From Armadillidium nasatum (taxonomy: Eukaryota; Arthropoda; Malacostraca; Isopoda; Armadillidiidae): DNA of 36,641 nt. Position 1 is the first letter of the stretch. Each line of letters begins with the position of its first letter. Below are positions 17,340 through 33,467 of this stretch, one piece after another. Location: positions 1-36,641 of the forward strand of contig SEYY01012410.1 in assembly GCA_009176605.1 (NCBI GenBank), in the 5' to 3' direction. A model generated the notes under the pieces. It was given only the letters and a program-made list of their open reading frames with translations. It ran no database searches and was not told the DNA's origin. Both the position numbers and the translations under genes were made by a program.

Positions 17340-17984
17340 AGATATCTTTGGATTTTACAAAGAAAAGACTTATAATACAAAAAAAATTTGTTTTTTCACC
17401 TTAAACTAATTAGTTAAGATTAAGATCAAAATCTAAATAGAATTTGACATGAAGTATTCATGGAACTATATTAATAAAGTTTCAAAACTGAACACATTTT
17501 GAGTTACGAAAAGTAGTGTGAAATCGTTTTCATGGCCTCCATTGATGGCTCTATGGTAAAGACCTAAACAAGCATAGGATGTATACAAGGGAACAGATAT
17601 AACTAGGTATCTAAACAACATCCCCTCTCCCTCAAAAAACAACAACAACAAACAAACAAAAAAAACAGCAATAATAATAATAGCTGTAGTCTATAACTCA
17701 TTTTCAGTTACAAAATATATACAAACGAAAATCGTTTACATTTGTAATTAAAAAGTTAAATGGGTTTCTGGTAGGAACTATGTCATCCCCTGAGTACATT
17801 AAATCTATGCGTAATAAGAAACATTTATTATTAAAAGGAAATCCTAAACTGAGAAACAAATATTTGATACTCTAAATTTTATAACGCAATAAGCGATTTG
17901 GTCGTAATCTTAACCTAATCTATTTCGTTTAAAATTAATAATAATAACTATAAAATATAATATCAATAATAAATTAACTGTAAG
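17340..17984. other. Spacer with (AAC)/(AAAC) stretch
   Basis: AAC and AAAC repeats at about 17637-17667. No gene seen. Confidence 0.4.
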
Positions 17985-18077
<93 letters not shown>

Positions 18078-18435
18078 TAATAATATTAACCGGAATAATG
18101 CTACTACCACTACTACTAATAATAATAACAATTTCAATTTCAATTTTAACATTTTATTCAGAGGCACAATTACAGATAATACAGTTTTTCAGTAGGTCCT
18201 ATTCTACAAGATACAATATTAATAATTAGTTAGTTGTACAATACTCTGAAAAGCGGCTGCTAAGGGGATACACATTGGTTTCCATTGAACCCCAGTGTTT
18301 AGTTGATAAATAGTTCATCAATACATATTTATAACCATTAATATACAAATATGGTGCATAAAATATAATGAACAATAATAAATATAGTAATATCAAATAA
18401 TAATAGTAATAATAAAAGCTAGTAACAATAATACC

Positions 18436-18518
<83 letters not shown>

Positions 18519-18703
18519 CCGGAATAATGATACAACTATAATAATAGCAATATTAGTTATGATAATAATAATAATAACAATAATTATAATACTTAATAAC
18601 TAATAGTAAAAATTAATTTTAATGAGAATAATATTAAAAATGTAATATAATAATAATAATAATAATAATATGATAATGAATAATAAAAATAATAATAATA
18701 GTA

Positions 18704-18778
<75 letters not shown>

Positions 18779-18912
18779 TAAAAACAATAATGATAATACT
18801 GATAACATAATAATAATAATAATTATAGTAACAATAATAATAATAATAATATTATAATAATGATAAAATAATAATATTAATAGTAATAATAATATAAATA
18901 ATAATAAATTAA
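17985..18912. repeat. Cluster of (AAT)n arrays
   Basis: Clean (AAT)n at 17985-18073, 18437-18516 and 18705-18778, with degenerate AAT, AAC and GAT triplets between them. The motif AATAATNACCGGAATAATG follows the array at both 18085 and 18515, so whole blocks of about 430 bases were probably duplicated along with their arrays. Confidence 0.9.
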
Positions 18913-19701
<789 letters not shown>

Positions 19702-19805
19702 ATAAAAGATTTTTTTTATCTTTAAAGATGTATAAGGAGCATTTACAAGTTGGGTAATAACACAATTAAATGTGTGCTTTTTGAAGGAGAATCTTTCTCC
19801 TAAGA

Positions 19806-19990
<185 letters not shown>

Positions 19991-20140
19991 TTTTCTTCTT
20001 TTGATTGAATAAATATTGAATAAAAATAAAGGCTGTTTTCGGCCATTTTTTATTAGGTTTAAATTGAGCTTAGAGACGTATTCGATCTCGGGATTCACTT
20101 CGACTCTATTTATTCACGCTCTATCGGAATTCAATGAAGA

Positions 20141-20212
20141 GAGGGGAATGGAAACTAAGAGGGGAATGGAAACTAAGGGGGAAATGGAAACTAAGAGGGG
20201 AGATGGAAAGAA
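20141..20212 (+). repeat. 18-bp minisatellite, four units
   Basis: GAGGGGAATGGAAACTAA is repeated exactly at 20141-20158 and 20159-20176, then with changes at 20177-20194 and 20195-20212. The period is a multiple of three, giving an in-frame RGMETK-like repeat in a 67-codon ORF (20016-20219). That ORF has no other sign of being real. Confidence 0.9.
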
Positions 20213-20330
20213 AGTGTAAAAAAAAATAGTCACAAGAGGTAAGGGAGTTAGTAAAAGGAAGGGAAACAGTTTTCAAGAAAGTGAGAGAGAAAGAAACAGA
20301 TAATTTATGGGTGAAGGTAATTCAAAAAGC

Positions 20331-20985
<655 letters not shown>

Positions 20986-21022
20986 TTTAATAATGGACAT
21001 AAGTACTTTCAATTATATTTAG

Positions 21023-21095
21023 CTACCGTTAAATAACGGTAGAGTGGTAGATTCACTTGCTTAAAAACAATGGTTCGATTCCTGATGAGGATCCT
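21023..21095 (+). mobile_element. tRNA-like sequence
   Basis: GGTAGAGTGGTAGATTC (A-box-like, near 21040) and a good B box, GGTTCGATTCC, at about 21071-21081 are spaced as in a tRNA. Acceptor-stem pairing is not evident, so this is a tRNA pseudogene or SINE head. Confidence 0.45.
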
Positions 21096-21665
<570 letters not shown>

Positions 21666-21690
21666 ATAGTATATTCTTTTTCGGAAATCC

Positions 21691-22250
21691 GGAATTTACT
21701 GCATCCCTTGCAATGTGTGCAACGAAGTTTACATCGGAGAGACGGTTGACATCGACAGACGCAGATACCAATCATTCATATGACTTGCGCACATATAACC
21801 AGTCCTCACCATTGATCTCGCATCTAGAAAAGGAGGGACACATGATAAAAATAGACAAATTTAAAACATTAAAATATGTAAAAGATCACAACTACCGAAA
21901 GTTCTACGAATCGTACGCAATAAAAAACAGTAACAACTTCAATAGAGACAGCGGAAACTATAAAATAGACAACATCATGAACGAATACTTAAAACAATCC
22001 GCATCGTGTGATAATATAAAGCATACTCTGAACGAATGGACACGTGAACGATTAAGACAAACCAACTAATTCATCGATAAGGATTTGAACTGAAAATTAT
22101 TTAGCAGATTATTCTCAGACTGGCCCTGAAAGAGGTGGACTGATACAGGCCACGAAAGCTAGGAAAAGTCTGATATAATAATATATAATAACATCAAAGA
22201 ATGTATAATACATAAATAAAGTTGATTTTAAGAACTGTGTTTTATATAAG
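21691..22250 (+). mobile_element. Penelope-like element, GIY-YIG endonuclease end
   Basis: The frame from 21691 reads [18 protein letters not shown], a full GIY-YIG signature with the extra paired cysteines typical of Penelope-like endonucleases, followed by an arginine-rich RRRY. A stop at 21781-21783 ends it. The protein continues in another frame from about 21775 to a stop at 22067-22069, with the SHLEKEGH and KFYESYAIK blocks expected for the rest of the domain; the E of YES is the likely metal ligand. One frameshift thus breaks the domain. The reverse transcriptase that should lie upstream is absent, so the copy is 5'-truncated at the (AT)n. The 3' UTR holds a hammerhead-like motif and an AATAAA near 22214. 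Confidence 0.8.
22115..22173 (+). ncRNA. Hammerhead-ribozyme-like motif of Penelope-like element
   Basis: TCAGACT at 22115-22121 pairs with AGTCTGA at 22167-22173 (stem I). Inside lie CTGAAAGA (22126-22133; consensus CTGANGA plus one base), stem II GTGG at 22135-22138 with CCAC at 22150-22153, and GAAA at 22154-22157. AGCT then TA could give a two-base stem III and a cleavable UA site. AGCT is self-complementary, so stem III could form between two molecules. Hammerheads are known in Penelope-like elements. The extra bases in the core argue for decay. Confidence 0.45.
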
Positions 22251-24830
<2,580 letters not shown>

Positions 24831-24839
24831 ATGATGATA

Positions 24840-26830
24840 GGTATAATGATAAAAGTTTAGTGAGCTATGGTGAATTAAGATATATGATGAAAGATTTAGT
24901 TAAGAAAAGTATATAAGGTTCTGTAAATTACACGTTAGAGAGATGATGAAATGTGTTTGATCATGTCGAAGTGATAAAAGTTTGGCAGTATATGGAGATT
25001 AGGGTACATGTTGGGAGGATTATGTAATGAAATACGTGTCAATATCTATAAATTACGTGTTGTATGTCAGTATGTCTTCGATCATGTTTTAATGATAAAA
25101 AATTTAGTGAATCATTGTGAGTTAAGAGTTATTTTGGGAGGTTTAGATAAGAGATATATGTAAGGATCTATACATTACATGTTGGAGAGATGATGATTTG
25201 TGTTCCACTTTGTCTAAATGTTAAAAGTCAGGTAGTATATGGAGATTAAGTTATATGTTGGAGGGTGGGATTAGGATATGAATTGTATGTAAAGTTCTAT
25301 GAAATGTGTGTTAGAGAAAAAACTATATCTTTGATCATATCTTTGCGAAAAATTTAAGTTGAATGTGGAGAATTAAGTTAAATGTCCATGAGTTTATGCT
25401 GAATATAAATGTAAAGATCTATAATTTGTATGCTAGATAGATGATGGACTGACTCTGTTCATGCCTTAGTAAGTTTAAGTTAACCTTGGAGAATCAAATT
25501 AAATGTTGAATAGTTTCGAGATGAATAATAAATGAAAAGTTCTATAACTTGCGTACCAGATAGAGACTAAGATGACTTTGTTCGTATATTCAATACAAAA
25601 GTTAGATTAAATACAGAGATTTAAGTTATATGTTGGAGGGATTAGGGTATGAAGTGCATATAAAGGTTCAATAGATACTGTGTTAGAGAGCAATAGGCAA
25701 ATCTTTGATCAAGTTTTAATGATAGAAAGTTAAATGGGTTATGGCGAAATAAGATATATGATGAAAGATTTAGATAAGAAATGTATGTAAGGATCTATAA
25801 ATTACATATATATAATCAATGATTTGTGTTCGATCTTGTCAAAGTGTTTAAAGTCAGGTAGTATGTAGTACTTAAGTCGTATCTTGGAGGGATTAGGGTA
25901 TGAAATGTCAAGTTCTATAAATTGCGTGCCAATAGAGACGTCGGAATATCTTTGACCATACCTATGCAAAAAATATAAGTTGAATATGAAGAATTAAGTT
26001 AAAATGGTTATGATATTATTTTGAGTGTTAATATATAGTAGGGCAATTTGTATGCTAGATTGAAGATGACATGTCTTTGTTAATGCCTTAATGATAAAGT
26101 CGAGTTAACCTTGGAGAATCAAATTAAATGTTGAATAGTTTTGAGGTGAATAGTGAATGTAAAATTATATAACTTGCGTACCAGATATATACTAGCATTA
26201 CTTTGTTCATACATTAAATACAAAAGGTATGTTAAATACATGGATTTAAGTTATACATTAATGAGGCTTAGGATGAAAATATATGTAAGTACAATAAAAT
26301 ATAAGTTAGAGAGATGGCTGTATGTTTTTGATCATGCTTTAATGATAAAAAGTTTAGCTTACTATGGTAAATTAAGATATACATTGAAAGTAGTAGATAA
26401 TAAATGCAAGTAATATCCTTTAAATTGTATGTTGGAGAGAGGGTAACATGCGTTTGGTTATGTCGAAGTTTTAAAAGTAAGGTTATATATGGAGATTAAG
26501 ATTTAGGTTGAAGGGAATAGAGAATGAAATGTGTGCCAGAGAGATGTTCACATGTCTTTGATCATGCCTAAGCGTTAAAAAAGTTAGATTGAATATTGAG
26601 TTTTAAAGTAAATGATGTGGAACTTAAGGTTAGTAATGTATATGAAGGATCAATTAATTATATGCTATATAGATGACCATGGAGATTCAAATTATATATT
26701 GAACAGTTTTGGCTGAACAATGGGTGTAATGTTCTGCAATTTGTATGTCAGATAGATCCTAGCATGCTTTTGTTCATGCAATAATGATAAAAGTTAGTTT
26801 AATGTTTATATTTGTGACGCATACTGAGAG
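24840..26830. repeat. Degenerate ~124-bp satellite with five-monomer higher-order repeat
   Basis: A landmark resembling TCTATAAATTG recurs at 24920, 25045, 25167, 25296, 25418, 25541, 25667, 25794, 25914, ~26036, ~26165, ~26290, ~26415, ~26521, ~26649 and ~26732, mostly 120-129 bases apart. Each is followed by TTAGAGAGATGATG-like and CTTTGATCATG-like text and then GGAGATTAAGTTATATG-like text. Monomers fall into types that recur in order A-B, A-B-C-D-E, A-B-C-D-E, A-B-C-D, so like types are about 620-627 bases apart and much more alike than neighbours. No genes. The frames are featureless. Confidence 0.8.
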
Positions 26831-27364
26831 ACTTAAAGCAGAAACCTGCACAGTGTCTTTGATAAGTGTTGTAGAAATGTTTGATTGCAGTGAGAGAGCA
26901 TGAATAAAGTGAAAGTAAAGGCTTTCAGTTTCTTTTTAGAGGGGCGGGATAGTACCTTTAAATGAGTGCGATGTGTTTGTTAGAAGTGATATACATGCAT
27001 TTTGCTTTAATATGTCTAGTATAACAGTGTGTGTGCAATGTTAAAATTTTAAAGTAACTGGTCTTAGTTAATTACAATTGCTGTGTATGAAAACAAATGT
27101 GAATGTGAGTGAGTAAGCGTATGTGGTCATGACTGAGTCCTTATACGTATTACGTACTTTACTACGTGCATGGGTGAACAAGTAGAACAAATTTCAAAGT
27201 CCTCGATTAGGATAACTGATAGAGCTGGTTACCATGACAATTTCATGAATGCGGGTATCATGGTGATGTCTTCGATGTAGTTATGTGGGTTTGTATATGC
27301 TTGTGTGTGTATGTGTACGCATGTGTGTTTATGTGAGAAGAAGGTGGTAAAGATTTTATTTGGT
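26831..27364. other. Spacer, no gene seen
   Basis: Unique sequence with scattered GTGTGT near 27028 and 27302-27334. No coding frame supported. Confidence 0.4.
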
Positions 27365-27720
27365 AACTTAAAAAAAGACAAAAAAAAAAATTAAAAAAAA
27401 AAGAAAAAAATTAAAGAGAAATAGGAAAAAAAGAAAAACATAAAAATAATAAAAAGAATAATAAAAAATAAAAAATTAAAAATAATTAAAAGAAAAAAAG
27501 AAAAAAGAAAAATAGAAAAATAAAAAGATAAAAAAAAATAAAAATAATTTATTTAAAAATAAAAAATAAAAATAAAAATAAAAAAATAATAAAGGAAGAA
27601 AAATTCGAAAAATAAAAAAATATAAAATAAAAATAAAAATAAAAAGGAAAATAAAAATAAAAATAAAAAATAAAAAGAAAAAGAAAAAAGAAAAAGAAAA
27701 AGAAAAAAGAAAAAAAAGAT
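27365..27720. repeat. A-rich low-complexity tract
   Basis: About 355 bases, nearly all A with spaced T or G (AAAAT, AAAAG, AAATA). On the - strand it is a T-rich tract like that in the 3' UTR of the Penelope-like element at 31.7-32.4 kb, but specific homology is unclear. Confidence 0.85.
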
Positions 27721-28479
27721 TTTTTTTTAAAACTTATAGACTAAAAATGAAAAGTAATAAAATTCAAATGAAACAATAAAATGCAGAAAATAAAATGAAA
27801 AAAAACAGACATGAAAGTAAAAATAAAAATAAATATTTGAATTGAAACTAATATTTAAAATAAAACTTGAAATAAACAAATTACTTACAGTAAAAAATTT
27901 AAAAACTTATAAAATAGAAATTCAAAAACAATAAAATTTCACACGAATCATTAAAAAGAATAAAGATTACAGGTGAATTGTTGTTTAAACAATGAGTTAT
28001 TTAGTAGAAGAAGCAATGAGCTGCTATATTAACTTATTAAAGTAACTCCGAATGTATGAAGCATACTATCACATGTTTATAATATTTTTTATGAAATAAA
28101 GTAGCTGTTATGTTTATAATGTCATGGAATGAAACTACATTAATGAAAAATAGTTTCAGATAAGTTTGCAAGTGTTTATAATGAATGATTGTAAATCATG
28201 AATGAATGAAAAGTGAAGGGTTGAAACTTAAAACGGAGAAAAGAGGTAGCTCATGAAGCAACTGAAGGACTGGATATGTGAAAATACAAAGGCTGAGAAG
28301 ATCAAACGTGAAGGTATAGGGATCTTAAAACGGAAAAGGTAATGAAGTTGGGATATACAAAAGCAAAGTTATGGCGACCTTAAAATGGAAAAAGGTAGGA
28401 ATCGTGAAAAGGTAAAAAAGCTTGATAAGAAAATGGATAAGGTTAGAAAAAATATATTGAGTGGTTGGATATATGTTTT
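27721..28479. repeat. AT-rich DNA with degenerate TTAAAACGGA repeats
   Basis: TTAAAACGGA or a close form occurs near 28229, 28325 and 28380, each followed by AAAGGTA-like text. This is an old, irregular tandem repeat. No gene seen. Confidence 0.4.
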
Positions 28480-28740
28480 TGCTTTTGTGTGTGTGCATGT
28501 GTGTGTGTGTGTGTAAGTGAATGAGTGAGTATATGATTATATATGTATCTGGGAATTTGTACATGAGTGTGAGCGAATGTATGTGTATTTGTATGTATTT
28601 GAGTGTATGTGTCTGTGTACGTGAGTGAATATGTATCTGAGAATATGTATGTATGTGTGAGTTCATATATCTATATGTATGTATTTGAGTTTGTGTCTAT
28701 GTATGTGTGCATGATGTTTTGGTATTGTATGTATATGTAT
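28480..28740. repeat. TG-rich degenerate minisatellite
   Basis: TGTG, TGTATG, TGAG and GTATTTG motifs repeat irregularly, with a clean (GT)n at about 28497-28514. The - strand frame rich in His and Thr is an artefact. Confidence 0.8.
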
Positions 28741-29280
28741 GAATATACTTATTTAATGTACTACATTTAAAAAATTATGAAAATCTGCGTAAAAAAGCAA
28801 AATAAAAATTATTTTAGTTATAGATTTGTAAAGAAAATGGATGTTAGTTTAGAATATATTAAATAATTTGGAATAATAATATATGTATAGTGAAATAAAA
28901 TGAAAATGCAAAAAATGCTATATATTTTAAAATGGAATAAATAAATGTTGGGTAAAATGGAACTTTAGAAATTTGTAAAACTGATGTTCATGGTGTACAT
29001 GAGATTATCTAGGTATTGTATGCATGTACTTTAATGTATTGCTTTAAAAAAAAATTTAGAAAATATGAATAGAAAAGGAAAATTACGAATTATTTTAGTT
29101 ATAGATTTGTGAAGAAAACTGGTAATAGTTTAGAATATATCAAATAATTTGGAATAAAAATATATGTATTGTGAAATAAAAGGCAAATGGAAAGAACGTA
29201 AAGTGGAATAAAATTGAATAAATAATTGTTAGTAAAATGGAAATTTAGAAATTTGTAAAATTGATGTACATGACTTAAAA
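28721..29280. repeat. Diverged ~280-290-bp tandem duplication
   Basis: GGTATTGTATG at 28721 recurs at 29012; TTTTAGTTATAGATTTGT near 28812 recurs near 29093; GTAAAATGGAA near 28952 recurs near 29232. The units are related along their length with indels. No coding frame. Confidence 0.8.
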
Positions 29281-29299
29281 AAACATTTTTGCTCTTATA

Positions 29300-29831
29300 T
29301 TAGAAAGACCTTGTGGCCAAGTGGATAACGTCATAGAAATCCATTCTTAAGGTTGGTCGTTCGAATCTACTTTCAAGAAAATTTAAAGATTGGTTCTTTG
29401 ACGAAAATCGATGTAAAGAGTATATGAGAGAAAATCAACGGAGATGAAAACCATGTTTTCAGAAAATCCAAGACGCACACCCTCTCGAGGAACCTCCGAA
29501 CCCCGGAACTCTTCTACGAAGGGGGTTCCGTTCCCTCCCTCTTGAGAAACCTCCGTGTTCCGAAAGCCCTTACAGGAATCCATCAGGGACCTGGAAAAAA
29601 AATGTCCGGGTTCGTACACCAGAAAAAAAGCCATAGACAGATTCAGATGTTGCAGTTATTCTGGTTCGAATCCCAGGTGAATCGTTTCTGTGGAATTTCG
29701 TTCTAAAACCCCTCGAAATGCCTCAGGAAAGAGCTTGGGAAGCAAAAGTACCGGCTTATTTACCGTTAATATCGGAAGATAGTCCGTTAATCTTGTATGT
29801 TAATATCGATCTGGCTGTCGATCTCGCGGTA
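29300..29831 (+). mobile_element. tRNA-headed repeat (putative long SINE)
   Basis: 29305-29375 is tRNA-like: GTGGCCAAGTGGATAACG (A-box-like) and GTTCGAATCTA (B-box-like). A second B box, GGTTCGAATCC, lies near 29662. Between them is a GC-richer body with a repeated CCTCTYGAGRAACCTCCG motif near 29482 and 29537, and a GGAAC/GTTCC hairpin near 29506-29532. Composition differs from the surrounding AT-rich DNA, and it ends in (AT)n like other retroposons here. Confidence 0.5.
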
Positions 29832-30276
<445 letters not shown>

Positions 30277-30362
<86 letters not shown>

Positions 30363-30364
30363 TT
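30277..30364. repeat. (ATT)n
   Basis: About 28 triplets, perfect until its 3' end. Confidence 0.97.
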
Positions 30365-30481
30365 ATTCCAGTACAATTATTATTATTTCCAGTTTCAACT
30401 CTATTTTCCTCATTGATTTTTAGTCATAATAATAACTTTTCAATTTATAGGTCAAAGTTTTATTTTTTAATTAAACTTTAC

Positions 30482-30505
30482 ATCGAAGATATATTATATA
30501 TATAT

Positions 30506-30557
<52 letters not shown>

Positions 30558-30630
30558 TATATATATATATATATTATATATTTTATATATATATATATAT
30601 ATATATTTATTTATTATTTTATTATTATAA

Positions 30631-30675
<45 letters not shown>
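30482..30675. repeat. Interrupted AT array
   Basis: Many TTA and TAA breaks and a TTTATTTATTATTTTATTA stretch near 30605. It abuts the left inverted arm of the second Penelope-like element. Confidence 0.9.
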
Positions 30676-30676
<1 letters not shown>

Positions 30677-31068
30677 AAGATAAAAAAATGAACATATTTT
30701 ATTCGAAATTTTGGAATCACAGGTATGTAATTAAAAACAATATGAAATTATAAACAAAAAAAATTAATACCCAAAATTTAAAATATTGAAAAATTATACA
30801 AAAGAAAAAAATGTATTAAGTAAAAACACACCACAACTCATGAGAACATCTTAACGGCAGAACAGACTGAAAAATCACAAGAATTAAGAGACAATAAAAA
30901 TTTAGAAAGTTGGTTGGTTGATGAAAAAAAAATAAATAAATAAAAACACACACAAAAAAATAAAACTAAAAGGAAGATAAAATAATTAAAATTAAAAATG
31001 GACGAATAAAAAATAATACCAATAATAAAAGATGAACAAAATTTTTTAAAAAATAAATAATAATAAAA

Positions 31069-31120
<52 letters not shown>

Positions 31121-31235
31121 TCAACAATTAAATAATAACAATAATGACAACAAAAACAAAATTAATAAAACTGGCCTCATTAAAAATTACAAAAATAAAA
31201 CCAAAAATAATAAACGAAATAGCAGTGATATTAAC
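30676..31235 (-). mobile_element. Penelope-like element 3' region, inverted truncated copy (left arm)
   Basis: The reverse complement of this segment matches 32371-32984 along its whole length. Shared blocks include GTTCTGCCGTTAAGATG, GACGAATAAAAAATAATACC (arm orientation), an (AAT)n core at about 31065-31120, and CGAAATAGCA near the inner edge. It lacks the CTGAAGA of the hammerhead-like core found in the right arm. It looks like a 5'-truncated inverted copy fused to the main copy, a form known for Penelope-like elements. Confidence 0.8.
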
Positions 31236-31244
31236 GTCTTGTGT

Positions 31245-31690
31245 TCCCCACAGCCCCCAAAATGAAGATTTACCTCAAGATCCTATATTTGGGTCCGCTG
31301 TCTACCACTCTTAATGCCGACCTTCGTAAGATTTTCATTTTATTCCAGTTAATTCTTCAACTATAATCTCTTATTTTAAATTCAAAGAGTCTCTCCCTTT
31401 ATTGCACAAGTTCTCTGTCGTATATTTTTTAAGTGTTCTGGCTGCAATGCTAACTACATAGGCCAGACTGACCTACAACTCCTCGTCAGGACTTGTAAAC
31501 ATTTGGAAGCATCGTACAGGACTGTGAGACCCCTAACGAGTCCTGAACATTCAGCCAAATAGGATCATTCCTGTACCACTGGTCACCTGCCTCTGTTTGT
31601 GTTTTTGAAGTTCTTCTGCGACTTCTGAACTTGATAGGAGAATCCTTGAATCGTTCTACATAAAGAAACTCTTCCCTCCCCTTAATTTTT
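31245..31690 (+). mobile_element. Penelope-like element, GIY-YIG endonuclease end (copy 2)
   Basis: In the frame containing 31431 the text reads KCSGCNANYIGQTDLQLLVR with a C-x-x-C pair and YIG. CKHLEAS, HSCTTGH and finally RRILESFYIKKLFP follow; the E of LES is the likely metal ligand. Upstream, 31250-31430 reads in shifting frames as the usual RT-to-endonuclease linker (KFKESLPLLHKFSVVYFF). There are several stops and frameshifts. The RT domain itself is missing, so the copy is 5'-truncated. It is more decayed than copy 1 and differs from it, so two lineages are present. Confidence 0.8.
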
Positions 31691-31879
31691 TTCCTTAAGA
31701 CTATTTTATCTTTCCTGTGATATGTTTTTGTTTTTGGTTAGTTAGTTTACCGTTTTGTTTTATTTAGTATTTTTTGTTTTTGTTTTTATTTGTAGTTTTA
31801 TTTTTGACTGCCTTTTTGCTTTTTACTGCCTCTCAATATTTGTTCTCAGCACTGTTTTTATTATCATTGTCATTGTTAC

Positions 31880-31940
<61 letters not shown>

Positions 31941-32370
31941 TATTTTATTACTATTCTTATTGTTTTCATTATTACTATTATAACGTTTATTTTTATTTTC
32001 ACCCTCTTTCATTTTCACTTTCTTTCTCATCTTCATTTCCATTTTTAAAATTTTTAATCTTCGTTTTCATCCTCATTTCTATGTTTACTTACTTTTCTAC
32101 TTTGAGGTCTATTCTCATTTCCTTTTTAACCTTCATTCTTACCTTCACATTTACTTTATTTTTCATTTCCATTTCCATTCCCATTTTTATATTTTTCATT
32201 TTCACTTTCATTTTTACGTTTAGTTGTACTTTTATTTTTACCTTCATTTTCATAACTTTTATTTTTATTACTGCTGTTATTAGGCTTGTTTTTGTTATTT
32301 TTATTTTTTATTTTATTTTTGCGTTTTTTTTTTTTTTTTTTTATTTTTTTTATTTTATTATGGTTGTTTT
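31691..32370 (+). repeat. T-rich 3' UTR of the Penelope-like element with (ATT)n
   Basis: T-rich low complexity with spaced single bases and a clean (ATT)n at about 31878-31940. The poly-Ile, poly-Leu and poly-Phe frames are artefacts. This part is not in the left arm and forms the loop of the inverted structure together with 31245-31690. Confidence 0.7.
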
Positions 32371-32511
32371 TTCTTATTATCATTGCTATTTCGTTTATTA
32401 TTATTGGTTTTATTTTTGTAATTATTATTTATCACAGTCTTATTATTTTTATTATTTTTGTTTTTGTTGTCATTATTATTGTCATTATTGTTATCATTAT
32501 TTTATTGTTGA

Positions 32512-32586
<75 letters not shown>

Positions 32587-32984
32587 CGTTATTATTATTA
32601 TCACTATTTTTTAAAATTTTTGATCTTCTTTTATTATCGGTATTGTGTTTTATTCGTTCATTTCTAATTTTACTTGTTTTATCTTACTTTTAGTTTTTAT
32701 TCTGCTAATTATATTTTTATGTGTGCGTTTTCATATTTATTTATTTTTCCTCAACGAACCTTCTAAATTTTTCCTGTCTCGTAATTCCTGTGATTTTTCA
32801 GTCTGTTCTGCCGTTAAGATGCTCTCAAGAGTTGTGGTTTCTTTTACTTAATATTTTTTGTTCTTTTGTAAAAATTTTCAATATTTTAATTTTTGTGCAC
32901 TAAATTTTTTTTTTTCATTTTATTTTAACTGAAGATGAATCCCTGTGATTTGAAACGTCCAAATAAAATAGGTTTATCTTTGCG
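32371..32984 (+). mobile_element. Penelope-like element 3' terminal region (right arm)
   Basis: Runs from the T-rich tract through (ATT)n at 32513-32585, GTTCTGCCGTTAAGATG near 32806, and a hammerhead-like motif, to GGTTTATCTTTG near 32971. It pairs with 30676-31235. TGAAGATGAATCCC followed by GAAACGT is a pattern common at Penelope-like ends. Confidence 0.75.
32917..32970 (+). ncRNA. Hammerhead-ribozyme-like motif, copy 2
   Basis: ATTTTATTT at 32917-32925 pairs with AAATAAAAT at 32961-32969 (distal stem I). Between them are CTGAAGA at 32929-32935 (exact CTGANGA), a stem II of GAATC with GATTT (one G-T pair; one unpaired T before it), and GAAA at 32952-32955. ACGT then C gives a two-base self-complementary stem III and a GTC cleavage triplet. 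Bases next to the core in stem I are mismatched, so activity is doubtful. Confidence 0.45.
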
Positions 32985-33041
32985 TTGGCCATAATTTTCA
33001 TCATTAAAATTAGATTTCAGAAATAAATCACTTGCTCAAAT

Positions 33042-33380
<339 letters not shown>

Positions 33381-33382
33381 AT

Positions 33383-33462
<80 letters not shown>
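33381..33462. repeat. AT microsatellite
   Basis: (AT)n with one TTA break. Confidence 0.95.

Positions 33463-33467
<5 letters not shown>

Noticed and set aside
24840..26830. CRISPR-like array, because of regular ~124-base spacing
   Set aside because: There are no short identical repeats with unique spacers; the whole monomer is a diverged repeat, in a eukaryotic context.
28325..28666. His/Thr-rich 113-residue ORF on the - strand
   Set aside because: It arises from the TG-rich minisatellite, and composition follows the repeat.
31755..32693. Hydrophobic membrane-protein-like ORFs
   Set aside because: They are T-rich low complexity in the 3' UTR of a Penelope-like element, matched in reverse by the left inverted arm.
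30676..32984. DNA transposon with terminal inverted repeats
   Set aside because: The arms are explained as the 3' region of a Penelope-like element in inverted truncated copy, and the interior codes for its GIY-YIG domain, not a transposase.
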